Notes: generated by a model not told the origin, from the sequence alone. A stretch of DNA of 64,000 nucleotides from Gallionella sp. (GCA_028714075.1 JAQTMZ010000006.1:124001-188000); one strand, 5' to 3'. Shown: positions 17,150 to 25,299, counted from the first letter of the stretch. Made by a program: numbers and translations.

Positions 17150-17986
17150 ATGGCGGATATTTATAACTTTGAGCGTCATAAGGTTTTGTCGCATGTATCG
17201 TCGGCTATTCTTGAAGTTGTGGAAGAGTTGGAGGCCGCCTACAACGCTGAGCCCTGTGCTCGTCCAGAAGATCGAGATATGTACGATTACTTTGGGGATG
17301 TATTTGCTCCAGGTGATCTGGTCGTGCTTTCTGGAAATAACGCAGTGCGGAATGTTTTCTTCCTTAGTGCAATGATCAACCAGTCAAAAATTTATGATTC
17401 ATGCTGCGTTCTTAGCCATGATTCAAAGCTGTTTGCCAGAATTTTGCTTATGCAGGAGTGCGGAGTCAGTTATAACAAAATGTGTGGTTTGGAGTGGTTT
17501 GATGAAAAGGATTGGGATCGCTTTACCGATGCAATAGAGCTGCTGAATTCTTCCAAGTTGTTTTTGGGCGATATTCCATTAAATGTGAATGAGTTGGATG
17601 CCCTTATTAAGTGGGAGATCATTAGAGGCAGGATAAGTAGCGATGAAGTGCGCTACCAACTGTTTGTCGACAACTTGGCCCCGTTGCTTGATGCCGCCCA
17701 TCTTGAAGGCAGAAGTCCATCATTAGCGCTTTCATCCGTACTGTCGGAGCTGAAGCAAGTGGCCGTGGCAAGGCGGTTGCAGGTGTGCGTTGCTCATCAT
17801 GCGCATGAAGCCAATTGGGTCGAAGAACAATCAGTTATTGCACGCCATGCGGATGCAGTTCTCACGCTGGAATCACGCCCAGATCGATGGGAATTCGGAC
17901 AGGAGGCAAACTGCACGTTTTCCATGAGCGTCAATGGGCAGGTTACTGTCGAGCCAACTTCGCTAAGAATCGACGTACCTATGTAA
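17150..17986 (+). CDS. DnaB-like RecA-fold protein with destroyed Walker A
   Basis: A 278-aa protein aligning by eye along the C-terminal ATPase domain of DnaB helicases. FAPGDLVVLSGNNAVRNVFFLS (52-73) sits where DnaB has its P-loop. DEKDWDRFTDAIELLNSSKLFLGD (118-141) matches the DnaB segment before its Walker B. LFVDNLAPLL (171-180) is in the Walker B position, then LSSVLSELKQVAVARRLQVCVAHHAHE (194-220) and QSVIARHADAVLTLE (227-241). The GKT/S of Walker A is replaced (AVRN), so ATP hydrolysis is unlikely. It may be a scaffold, sensor or decoy of the replicative helicase. It lies 2 bp after the previous gene and ends 7 bp before O3. Confidence 0.6.
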   Translation: MADIYNFERHKVLSHVSSAILEVVEELEAAYNAEPCARPEDRDMYDYFGDVFAPGDLVVLSGNNAVRNVFFLSAMINQSKIYDSCCVLSHDSKLFARILLMQECGVSYNKMCGLEWFDEKDWDRFTDAIELLNSSKLFLGDIPLNVNELDALIKWEIIRGRISSDEVRYQLFVDNLAPLLDAAHLEGRSPSLALSSVLSELKQVAVARRLQVCVAHHAHEANWVEEQSVIARHADAVLTLESRPDRWEFGQEANCTFSMSVNGQVTVEPTSLRIDVPM

Positions 17987-17993
17987 TTTCTCT

Positions 17994-18016
17994 TGTGCGC
18001 CGCAAAGTGTCGCACA
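17994..18016. promoter_or_regulatory. Operator O3 with extended -10 promoter
   Basis: TGTGCGCC-N7-GTCGCACA (N7 = GCAAAGT). TG-C-CATGAT at 18021-18029 follows the GTCGCA half by nine bases, identical in spacing and -10 hexamer to O1. It starts 7 bp after the stop of the DnaB-like gene. Confidence 0.7.
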
Positions 18017-18047
18017 AGGGTGCCATGATCCATCCATTCAAGTTGAG

Positions 18048-18356
18048 ATGGATGAAAGTATGAATGCGTTCCTGTTGTTTCTGAGTTCCTTTATGATCGT
18101 TTTTGCCTTCGCATTCCAGCAGCACAATGTCCACTATCGACGTTACCGCCTCGCGGTGGCAAATGCCTTGCTGATCGATGCGCTGCATTTGGTGCTGCTC
18201 AAGCTGGGAACTGCCGCGACGATTCCTGAAATGGCCGCATTCCTGATCGGTGGGCCATTGGGAACACTGGCGGCAATGTGGCTGAACGATAGAATATTTG
18301 CAGATACCGGAGCGATGCTTTTGGACAAGTCTGCCTCCAGTATTTCCCGACTATAA
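18048..18356 (+). CDS. Small three-helix membrane protein (paralogue 2)
   Basis: 98-102 aa, a paralogue of the protein at 11814. It shares MNAFLLF.SSF, AFQQHN.HYRRYRLAVANALLID, LKLG and FLIGGPLGT.AAMWLNDR, with a longer hydrophilic tail (ADTGAMLLDKSASSISRL). The start is the ATG at 18048 or at 18060. The conserved distance from the O3 -10 suggests both genes have a very short leader. It is the first gene of the third WYL-operator unit, 12 bp before the single-module zinc-ribbon gene. Same unknown function as its paralogue. Confidence 0.7.
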   Translation: MDESMNAFLLFLSSFMIVFAFAFQQHNVHYRRYRLAVANALLIDALHLVLLKLGTAATIPEMAAFLIGGPLGTLAAMWLNDRIFADTGAMLLDKSASSISRL

Positions 18357-18368
18357 GCTTTCATATAT

Positions 18369-18779
18369 ATGAAAACTATTGAAGAATTCATGCAGAGCTA
18401 TTTTGCCGAATGGACAGAATTGAACTATATTCAAGAAGCCAATAGCGAGGCTTTTCTCGAGAGATTCGTTAGCATCACATATTTACATAAAACGCGTGAG
18501 GAACGTAATAAAGACACTCTGTATCGGCAAATGCACCCTGCGGTTATTTTGAGTGTTGAGAACAAGGGGGAAACGACAGAAGCTATTGTGTCACAGCCGT
18601 TAGGGTGCGAGCATGAACTCCGCCTCTATCACTTACGGCTGACAAAATACGGTTGGAAAATTGAGCGCAAAGGATGGCAGTGCTATTTTTGCAAAGGGTC
18701 TGGGCGGCGAGACGAAGATCGTTGCTCGTCTTGCGATGGTGTGGGTTGGCGCTATTATGGAGCATCAGATAGAAAATGA
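18369..18779 (+). CDS. Single-module NTF2-like/zinc-ribbon protein
   Basis: A 136-aa protein equal to one module of the Tat-targeted protein at 12096: a ~100-residue domain (MHPAVILSVENKGE, LRLYHLRLTKYGWKIERKGW) followed by a DnaJ-like zinc ribbon (C105/C108 and C119/C122) and the shared ending W.Y.GAS. Unlike its relative it has no signal peptide, so it should stay in the cytoplasm. Its stop overlaps the start of the 5'-nucleotidase gene (ATGA), suggesting translational coupling. Function unknown. Confidence 0.65.
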   Translation: MKTIEEFMQSYFAEWTELNYIQEANSEAFLERFVSITYLHKTREERNKDTLYRQMHPAVILSVENKGETTEAIVSQPLGCEHELRLYHLRLTKYGWKIERKGWQCYFCKGSGRRDEDRCSSCDGVGWRYYGASDRK

Positions 18780-19693
18780 GCAGTACACAAAGCATCCAAG
18801 AAAAACTAGTCGTCGCCATCTCTTCCCGTGCCCTGTTCAACTTGGACGAGAGCCATGCCGTTTTTGAAACCGAGGGCGTAGAGGCGTATTGCCGCTATCA
18901 GGTGGAGCGTGAAGAAATTCCGCTGGAGCCGGGTGTGGCGTTCAGTCTGGTGAAGAAGCTGCTGGCGCTGAATGGGCGGGAACCCGCCAACCCGCGTGTC
19001 GAGGTGATCCTGCTATCGCGCAACAATGCAGATACCGGGTTGCGTATCTTCAACTCGATCAAACATCACGGCTTGAATATCAGCCAGGCGGCATTTACAC
19101 GCGGCGCAAGTACGCATCCCTACATTTCAGCATTTGGTGCGCAACTGTTTCTATCCGCAGAGCCAGATGATGTGCGCAAGGCGTTGGAAGCTGGTTTCGC
19201 TGCCGCGACCATCCTATCATCTGCGGCTGTGCCGGTGGCTGATGCCAACCCAGCACAGTTGCGCATCGCGTTCGATGGTGATGCGGTGTTGTTTTCGGAT
19301 GAGTCGGAACGTATCTACAAACGAGATGGGCTGGATGCGTTTCAGAGCAATGAAACGCTGACGGCCAAGCAGCCACTACCCGGTGGGCCGTTCAAGAACT
19401 TCCTCGCCATGCTGCACCGGATTCAACTGGACTATCCGGCAGATACTTCTCCCATCCGCACCGCACTCATCACCGCACGCGGCGCACCCGCTCACGAGCG
19501 CGTCATCCGCACCCTGCGCGCATGGAACATCCGCATTGATGAAGCGCTATTCCTCGGTGGTAAAGATAAAGGAGAATTCCTGAAAGCATTCGGCGCAGAT
19601 ATTTTCTTTGACGACCAACAGAAACATTGCGAATCGGCACGCCAGCACGTTGCCACCGGCCATGTGCCGCATGGGGTGGCGAACGAAGGCTAA
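18776..19693 (+). CDS. Cytosolic 5'-nucleotidase (PF06189 type)
   Basis: A 305-aa protein of the bacterial 5'-nucleotidase family: KLVVAISSRALFNLDESH at the N-terminus, VEVILLSRNNADTGLRIFNSIKHHGLNI, AFDGDAVLFSDESE (the HAD-like aspartate motif) and FFDDQQKHCESA at the end. Members dephosphorylate nucleoside monophosphates. It overlaps the zinc-ribbon gene by 4 nt and so would be expressed from O3. Whether it belongs functionally to the WYL unit or is a core gene (rmuC follows) is open. Nucleotide-degrading enzymes do occur as defence effectors, which makes the coupling noteworthy. Confidence 0.82.
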   Translation: MSSTQSIQEKLVVAISSRALFNLDESHAVFETEGVEAYCRYQVEREEIPLEPGVAFSLVKKLLALNGREPANPRVEVILLSRNNADTGLRIFNSIKHHGLNISQAAFTRGASTHPYISAFGAQLFLSAEPDDVRKALEAGFAAATILSSAAVPVADANPAQLRIAFDGDAVLFSDESERIYKRDGLDAFQSNETLTAKQPLPGGPFKNFLAMLHRIQLDYPADTSPIRTALITARGAPAHERVIRTLRAWNIRIDEALFLGGKDKGEFLKAFGADIFFDDQQKHCESARQHVATGHVPHGVANEG

Positions 19694-19811
19694 TTCGCCT
19701 GTTATATGCCAGCAGGCAACAATCTGCGGCATAATCCAACGGGCTGGGCACAGGCTTCGCTCGGTGGGTCTGTTGAATATACTCGTATCCAGTTCAAGGT
19801 AAGCAATACTC

Positions 19812-21320
19812 ATGGAACAGCTAATCTATATTTTCGTTTCTCTTCTTGCCGGTCTGCTGCTAGGCGTAGCTGTCGCATGGTTGATTTTGCGTGAACGTAT
19901 TGCATCTGCCGGGTTGCAGGCAAAAGGTGAAAGTCAGATCGAGGTAGCACGTTTCAATGAGCGTTTAAGCGCAGCGCAGGAAGATGCCAGACGCTTAACG
20001 GCTGAGCACGCTGATGCGGAAACTGCCATCCAAAAACTCAAGCAAGAATTGGGAGATTTACGCGAGAAATTGGGTGCGGCAGAATCGACTGTCGTTAATC
20101 AGGCCGAGCATCTGTCCAGACTTCAGCGCGAAAAAGAAAATCTCGCCGCGCTGCGCGATCAGCTCACCGCCGAGCAGCAACGCTTGAGCAATCAAGTAAC
20201 TGAACTGACTACCAGCTTGAATGCGGAGCGCAAGCTTGCCGAAGAAAATCTCGCGGTACTGAATAGCGCCAAGGAAGAACTGAGCAACCAGTTCAAGGTG
20301 CTGGCAAACGAGATTCTGGAAGATAAATCCAAACGTTTTACCGAACAGAACCAGACCAACATCAACCAGTTGCTCGAGCCGCTCAAAGTCAAGATCACCG
20401 AGTTTCAGGGCAAGGTGCAGGAGGTATATTTTCAGGAAGGCAAAGACCGTTCGGCGCTGGTCGAGCAGGTCAAGCAACTGATGGCGCTCAACAACCAGCT
20501 ATCGAAGGACGCGCACAATCTCACCAGCGCCCTGAAAGGCCAGGCTAAGGCGCAGGGCAATTGGGGCGAGCTGATTTTGGAACGGGTGCTGGAGGCTTCC
20601 GGCTTGCGCAAGGGGCATGAATATGACGTGCAGGAAAGCCATACCCGCGCAGACGGTACGCGTGCCCAGCCGGATGTAGTCGTGCATCTGCCAGAAGGTC
20701 GGCACCTGATCATCGATGCCAAAGTATCGCTGACGGCATATGAGGAACACGTCAACGCGGAAACCGATCATCAGCGCGATGCCGCCTTGAGGCGACACCT
20801 GGATTCGGTGCGCGCCCACATCAAGGAGTTGTCCGAAAAGAACTACCAGCAGCTTTACGGTTTGCAATCGCTCGATTTCGTGTTGATGTTCATCCCGGTT
20901 GAACCAGCCTTCATGTTGGCTATCTCGCATGACAGCGAGTTGTGGCAAGACGCATGGAAGAAGAACGTGCTGCTGGTAAGCCCCAGCACCTTGCTGTTTG
21001 TGGTTCGCACCGTGGCGCATCTGTGGCGACAGGAGCAGCAGAACCGTAATGCACAGGACATTGCCAATAGAGGTGCCGAACTCTATGACAAACTGGTCGG
21101 CTTCGTGGAAGATCTGGACGTTTTAGGCACCAAGCTGAAACAGGCGCAAGCGGCCTATGAGGGAGCATACAGCAAGTTTGCCGGTGGCCGAGGTAATGTC
21201 ATCCGCCAAGCAGAAATGCTGAAGGAGCTGGGGGTGAAGCCAACCAAGCAACTGCCGCAAAAGCTGATTGATGCTATGTTGGATGAACCATCCGCCTTGC
21301 CATCTCGTGGCACCTTGTAA
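19812..21320 (+). CDS. rmuC: DNA recombination protein RmuC
   Basis: A 502-aa RmuC. An N-terminal membrane helix (about residues 3-24) is followed by a long coiled coil (about 30-180), then the predicted nuclease-fold domain with GNWGELILERVLEASGLRKGHEYDVQ, PDVVVHLPEGRHLIIDAKVSLTAYE and SPSTLLFVVRTVAHLWRQEQQNRNA, all conserved in the family. RmuC limits inversions at short inverted repeats in E. coli. It lies 118 bp after the 5'-nucleotidase, same strand. Confidence 0.92.
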   Translation: MEQLIYIFVSLLAGLLLGVAVAWLILRERIASAGLQAKGESQIEVARFNERLSAAQEDARRLTAEHADAETAIQKLKQELGDLREKLGAAESTVVNQAEHLSRLQREKENLAALRDQLTAEQQRLSNQVTELTTSLNAERKLAEENLAVLNSAKEELSNQFKVLANEILEDKSKRFTEQNQTNINQLLEPLKVKITEFQGKVQEVYFQEGKDRSALVEQVKQLMALNNQLSKDAHNLTSALKGQAKAQGNWGELILERVLEASGLRKGHEYDVQESHTRADGTRAQPDVVVHLPEGRHLIIDAKVSLTAYEEHVNAETDHQRDAALRRHLDSVRAHIKELSEKNYQQLYGLQSLDFVLMFIPVEPAFMLAISHDSELWQDAWKKNVLLVSPSTLLFVVRTVAHLWRQEQQNRNAQDIANRGAELYDKLVGFVEDLDVLGTKLKQAQAAYEGAYSKFAGGRGNVIRQAEMLKELGVKPTKQLPQKLIDAMLDEPSALPSRGTL

Positions 21321-21588
21321 CCAGTAGCACAGTGGGGCTGCTGGAGATGCCGCATGGGGTGGCGAACAACTAGTAGCGTAGCAATGAATGTCTGCTTCGG
21401 AGAAACTTTAAGTTCTGCTTTGTGTCGGTAACAGCCACACTAGGACGGTGCTTCAACTGTCCGCTTCGGCCGAGAAGCGGAAGTTCCAGCGATTGGCAGC
21501 GATTGGGGTCAGCATCACAATTATTTTCAAGCTGGTAAAGGGCGCCCCCTAACCAGCACCACATAGATGGTCAATATGCCGAAAGCAA

Positions 21589-21617
21589 TTGACTATCTGT
21601 ATCCTATACAATACACT
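21589..21617 (+). promoter_or_regulatory. Promoter of the HigB-like toxin gene
   Basis: TTGACT (21589-21594), a 17-bp spacer, then TACACT (21612-21617). A dyad TGTAT-N8-ATACA (21598-21615) covers the -10 region and could be the antitoxin operator. The toxin ATG at 21625 is only 8 bp downstream of the -10, so the transcript would be essentially leaderless. Confidence 0.6.
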
Positions 21618-21624
21618 TAATCGC

Positions 21625-21915
21625 ATGAACTCTATCCAAACAACGGAGGCATTTGACGACTGGCTTGCCGGGCTGAAGGATAGGCAGGCAGTGCGGCGCG
21701 TACAGGTAAGAATCGACCGCGCTGAGGATGGCAACTTTGGCGATTGCGAACCAGTTGGCGAAGGTGTTTCTGAAATGCGAATTCATTACGGGCCAGGTTA
21801 TCGTGTGTATTTCGTGCAACGTGGAATCGAGATAGTGATATTGCTGGCTGGAGGCAATAAATCTACTCAGTCAAAGGATATTAAAACAGCGCTTGAACTA
21901 GCGCGAAAAATTTAG
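21625..21915 (+). CDS. HigB/RelE-like toxin (Gp49-like, HI1419 type)
   Basis: A 96-aa protein starting MNSIQTTEAFDDWLAGLKD. It shows the RelE-superfamily core RVQVRIDRAEDGNFGD, SEMRIHYGPGYRVYFV and IVILLAGGNKSTQSKDIKTALELA, typical of the addiction-module killer proteins of the HI1419 family. These are predicted ribosome-dependent mRNA interferases. The antitoxin gene follows 9 bp downstream. An in-frame upstream TTG at 21589 is the -35 box, so I reject it as a start. Confidence 0.88.
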   Translation: MNSIQTTEAFDDWLAGLKDRQAVRRVQVRIDRAEDGNFGDCEPVGEGVSEMRIHYGPGYRVYFVQRGIEIVILLAGGNKSTQSKDIKTALELARKI

Positions 21916-21924
21916 GAGATTGAA

Positions 21925-22218
21925 ATGGGAAAGATCAAACTACGCAAATGGGATAGTGCCGAGCACCTCAAAACCGATGAGGATATGGTGCTCTATCTGG
22001 AAGCCTGTCTCGAAGAAGCTGGAGATGATGCTGCCTTTATTGCTAAAGCACTCGGTACCATTGCCCGCGCCAAGGGCATGACGCAACTAGCGAAGGAAAC
22101 CGGCTTGGGTCGCGAAAGTTTATACAAAGCTTTATCCGGCGAAGGCAATCCAAGTTTTGCAACTATTCTCAAAGTCACCACGGCGCTAGGTATCAAGTTA
22201 CACGCACAGCCAGCGTAG
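21925..22218 (+). CDS. HigA-like antitoxin (HI1420 type)
   Basis: A 97-aa addiction-module antidote protein with a C-terminal Xre-like helix-turn-helix (MTQLAKETGLGRESLYKALSGEGNPSFATILKVTTALGIKL), the signature of the HI1420 subgroup. N-terminal residues (RKWDSAEHLKTDEDMVLYLEACLEEA) form the toxin-contacting part in this family. It starts after TTAGGAGATTGAA. Toxin-first order is usual for this type. It likely autoregulates through the dyad at the toxin promoter. Confidence 0.9.
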   Translation: MGKIKLRKWDSAEHLKTDEDMVLYLEACLEEAGDDAAFIAKALGTIARAKGMTQLAKETGLGRESLYKALSGEGNPSFATILKVTTALGIKLHAQPA

Positions 22219-22270
22219 TGCTGGAATAAATGTAGCTGGTGTACTCAGATCAAGCCTGAGCCACTACACC

Positions 22271-24883
22271 CTAATACACGCCCTTGTCATTGAGAAACGC
22301 ACCGTATTTGCGATCCTCGTCAAGAACATGGCGCACCAGCCAGTGCTCCATGAAACTCTGGAAGCCGGCTATATCAGGCACATCGCCACCAAGCACCCGA
22401 TCCTTGTATTCGAGAACCTGGCTAATCAGCTCGTCATGCTTTTCCCTGTGTTCATCGATGCCCGGATAACTGTAAAGCACCATCAGCTTCTCCTCGGCGG
22501 CGAAGTGATAGCGCGTGTAATCCACCAGCGCATCAAAAGCGCTGGAAACCGCTTCACGCCCGGCGTTGTTGTGCAAATGCTCCATAATCGTATTGGCGAT
22601 CCCGAATAGCCGCTTGTGATGGCCGTCCATTTGGGACACATGGAGTGAGAAGGTATCATTCCAGACAAATGCTTCCGTCTCTCCATCGCCATGCACGACG
22701 CGTACCGCCCGCTGCTGGTGGTTTTCAAAAATTTTCCAGCGCAGGATCGGCACATCTTCCAAAAGCTCGCCGGGTATCTGCACAACTACCGTCTCTTCCA
22801 GCACACGCAGGTGAAACAGGCTGGGAACCTTGAGGACTGCGCCCTCCTCGCCGAAGAAATCGCGCTGCTTCAACACTTCCAGCACTTTGCTGCCTATCGC
22901 GCGCTCGACAAGGCCGGAGCGGATAATGTTGACGACCTGGATATCCTTGCCGCCGATAATTTCGCCAGGCTGAAAACGCCGTTCGGTCGCACCGTCGATG
23001 ATGCGCCCGAAAACCGCAACCGGGAGGCCTTCGCTGAACAGGCTTGTCGCATTCAGGAAAGTGCGCATACCGGCAACGCGGCGCACGCGATCCAGCAACC
23101 CGTTGCGCCGGATGACCTCGGTATAAAGGCCGACCGGCAGGCGCAACACCCGCACGAAAGAGGATGCACGATAAGTATGCCGGGACGGGCGATTGTCCAG
23201 CGTGGCTTCGTCGCCGATCAGCGACCCGGCCGACAGGCTGCCGAACAGGTTGTCGCGGGTGCGTATTTTTTCCACCCGCCCGCTTAACAGCAGCAACATC
23301 TCCTGGGGTGTCTCGCCTTCCTTGAGAAAGATAGCGCCGGGATTAATCTCGGTAATGGGGTGATTGACCAGCATCCGCAGGTCATGCAGCGATACTCCGG
23401 GAAGATTGGCTTGCAGATAGGTAAAGGCGTGGCGGCGCAGGCTCTCCGACTGCCCTTCTATCAATACGTCAACGGTGCCGAAGGCGGCGCTGGAGCCGAT
23501 CTCCTTCTCCTCCGGCGTCAAGTCGGTGGCGCGGTGGGCCAGCAGGATGCGGGTGGAAGCGTCCTCCCGGAAATCGTTTGCGTCGCCGTGGATCAAGCCG
23601 CCCCCGATGTCGATTTTTTTCAGGTCGAACGGAACCAGATAGGCCGCACGGACGCGCTCGAAGGCTTGTTGATCGAGGCCGGGTGCATCATGCCGGGCGG
23701 TAACCATGCCCTTGAGAACATTCAGCGACACGATATCCGCAAAATGGGCGTAGGTGCGATAGCCGTCGCCCCACAGGGTGCGAAACGCGAAAATGTTGGT
23801 TTCCACGGGATGCGGCGATAAAACCGGCATCACCTCGAGGCCATCGACATCGTTCCATATATCGAAAACGAGGTCATGGACATCAAAGAAATCGGTGAAG
23901 CGCTCCTCTTCCGCTCCCAGCAATGCGGCCAGTTTTTTCTCCACCGAGGCACGCACCAGCGGCGTCGCAAAGTAACGGATGCGCCTTCCGGCGCGCATCA
24001 GCGCGGTAAGCCCGGCAAAATGGTCGTCGTGCGCGTGGGTGTGGAAAATACCGTCCACCTGGTCGATGCCGATACCCAATGCCGCCATGGTGTTGACAAG
24101 ATGCGGGCCGGCATCGATCAGGTAGAGGTTCCCCTGATAGGTAATGATGCTCGACATGCAGGGGCGATTGACATCCCACCCATCGCCCTCGCCCGAGTGG
24201 ATGACGGCGAAATATTCCGGCTCAAACCTGCGGAAACCCAGCGGATAAGCGCATTCGTAGGTGGTGCCGGCAGGCAGGTTGAGATCGACCGTCGCCGTCT
24301 CGCCCCTGTAGGAAAATTCAAAAACATTAGGCCGCAGCCGCCGCAGGCTTACGCCGTCCGCGATCTCCACCGTGCCGTCGCCGACGACGCGGGCGTCGAT
24401 AAAATCGCTGGTCGGGTGAATACGCCCGAAAGCAAACTTCAGCTTCAGGCGCATCATGTCGGCGGCCTGCTCGTCGGTAATACCCGTCTGAATGATTTCC
24501 TCGCGCGACACCAACCCGTAATTTCCCCGGTAGATATAGCGCATCTGCGACTCGACCTGGTCGGCCGAACCGATCAGGACGGGTTTATGCCCGGTGTTGT
24601 TCGGGTGCCCGGGCAGGATCAGCCCCTGCCGGTAAAGCATCTGTAACACCGGAAACTCGGCAAGATTGGCGAACTCCCCGTTCTGTATCAGAACATCGGA
24701 AAGCAGGATGGCGTTTGGCCCGGTCTCGCAGGTAACGCCCTTGACCTCATGGGGCAGTATCAGCCCGCGCTTGATCAGATGCTTGACCGCATCCGCCGGG
24801 CATCCGCACAGCACGCGCAGGTTGGCTTCGGGAACCTCTACCCACTGAATCCCGCGCGTAACATCAATCTTGTGAATTCCCAT
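22271..24883 (-). CDS. MBL-fold / twin cNMP / bacteriohemerythrin fusion protein
   Basis: An 870-aa soluble multidomain protein. Residues ~1-170 are unassigned. About 225-440 is a metallo-beta-lactamase-fold domain with the metal motif HTHAHDDHFAG (near 280) and further histidines (SPHPVETN, YAHFADI). Two cyclic-nucleotide-binding-like domains follow (about 500-595, with GEEMLLLLSGRVEKI-like and GSLIGDEATLDNRPS motifs, and 615-715, with RDFFGEEGAVLK). About 735-865 is a bacteriohemerythrin with all di-iron ligand motifs (H.SQMDGHH, H..AEE, HREKHDEL, H...ED). The combination suggests oxygen or nitric oxide sensing coupled to an MBL-type oxidoreductase or hydrolase. It is co-directional with the small gene upstream at 24937-25299. 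Confidence 0.85.
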   Translation of the reverse strand: MGIHKIDVTRGIQWVEVPEANLRVLCGCPADAVKHLIKRGLILPHEVKGVTCETGPNAILLSDVLIQNGEFANLAEFPVLQMLYRQGLILPGHPNNTGHKPVLIGSADQVESQMRYIYRGNYGLVSREEIIQTGITDEQAADMMRLKLKFAFGRIHPTSDFIDARVVGDGTVEIADGVSLRRLRPNVFEFSYRGETATVDLNLPAGTTYECAYPLGFRRFEPEYFAVIHSGEGDGWDVNRPCMSSIITYQGNLYLIDAGPHLVNTMAALGIGIDQVDGIFHTHAHDDHFAGLTALMRAGRRIRYFATPLVRASVEKKLAALLGAEEERFTDFFDVHDLVFDIWNDVDGLEVMPVLSPHPVETNIFAFRTLWGDGYRTYAHFADIVSLNVLKGMVTARHDAPGLDQQAFERVRAAYLVPFDLKKIDIGGGLIHGDANDFREDASTRILLAHRATDLTPEEKEIGSSAAFGTVDVLIEGQSESLRRHAFTYLQANLPGVSLHDLRMLVNHPITEINPGAIFLKEGETPQEMLLLLSGRVEKIRTRDNLFGSLSAGSLIGDEATLDNRPSRHTYRASSFVRVLRLPVGLYTEVIRRNGLLDRVRRVAGMRTFLNATSLFSEGLPVAVFGRIIDGATERRFQPGEIIGGKDIQVVNIIRSGLVERAIGSKVLEVLKQRDFFGEEGAVLKVPSLFHLRVLEETVVVQIPGELLEDVPILRWKIFENHQQRAVRVVHGDGETEAFVWNDTFSLHVSQMDGHHKRLFGIANTIMEHLHNNAGREAVSSAFDALVDYTRYHFAAEEKLMVLYSYPGIDEHREKHDELISQVLEYKDRVLGGDVPDIAGFQSFMEHWLVRHVLDEDRKYGAFLNDKGVY

Positions 24884-24936
24884 GTATCGTCTCTTGCACT
24901 GAAGCTTAATTATTTAGCCGGGGCATGAAAGCCGCA

Positions 24937-25299
24937 TCAAGGGCCGCTGCCTTCGTTATCCCGATCCTTGAATGAGCAGGTGTTGTCCTGTATGTGCCCT
25001 TTGTAATGTTCCTCGAACGAGCGGCATAAATCCGGCTTGAAAAGCCACTGGCGATCCGGCGTCGCAAACAACATCGCGTCTATCGGAAATTCCTGCTTCT
25101 GGTAAACCTCGATAATCTGCACTTCATCGGGTGTTATGCCATGCCGGTGCAGGTATTCCACCAGGCCGCAAATCGTGTCCGCAAAGTAGGAGTTGTATTC
25201 CCCGCTCCCCTCAAACAGACGGACTCTGGCTTCATAGGTATAAGGCAGGCTCTTGTCGTATTTTGACTTCGGACCGAGTATTTTTTCAAACAAACTCAT
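24937..25299 (-). CDS. Conserved hypothetical protein upstream of the hemerythrin fusion
   Basis: A 120-aa soluble protein starting MSLFEKILGPKSKYDKSLPY after a good ribosome site (AAGGAGAACGG on the minus strand). It has a mixed alpha/beta look (YEARVRLFEG, EVQIIEVYQKQEFPIDAML) and two cysteines near the C-terminus. I do not recognise a family. The gene lies 53 bp upstream of the MBL/cNMP/hemerythrin gene, same strand, so the two probably form an operon. Confidence 0.7.
   Translation of the reverse strand: MSLFEKILGPKSKYDKSLPYTYEARVRLFEGSGEYNSYFADTICGLVEYLHRHGITPDEVQIIEVYQKQEFPIDAMLFATPDRQWLFKPDLCRSFEEHYKGHIQDNTCSFKDRDNEGSGP

Noticed and set aside
23876-24646. Long plus-strand open frame (256 aa) opposite the hemerythrin fusion
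   Set aside because: It is a shadow of the minus-strand gene, whose domains and motifs are unambiguous.
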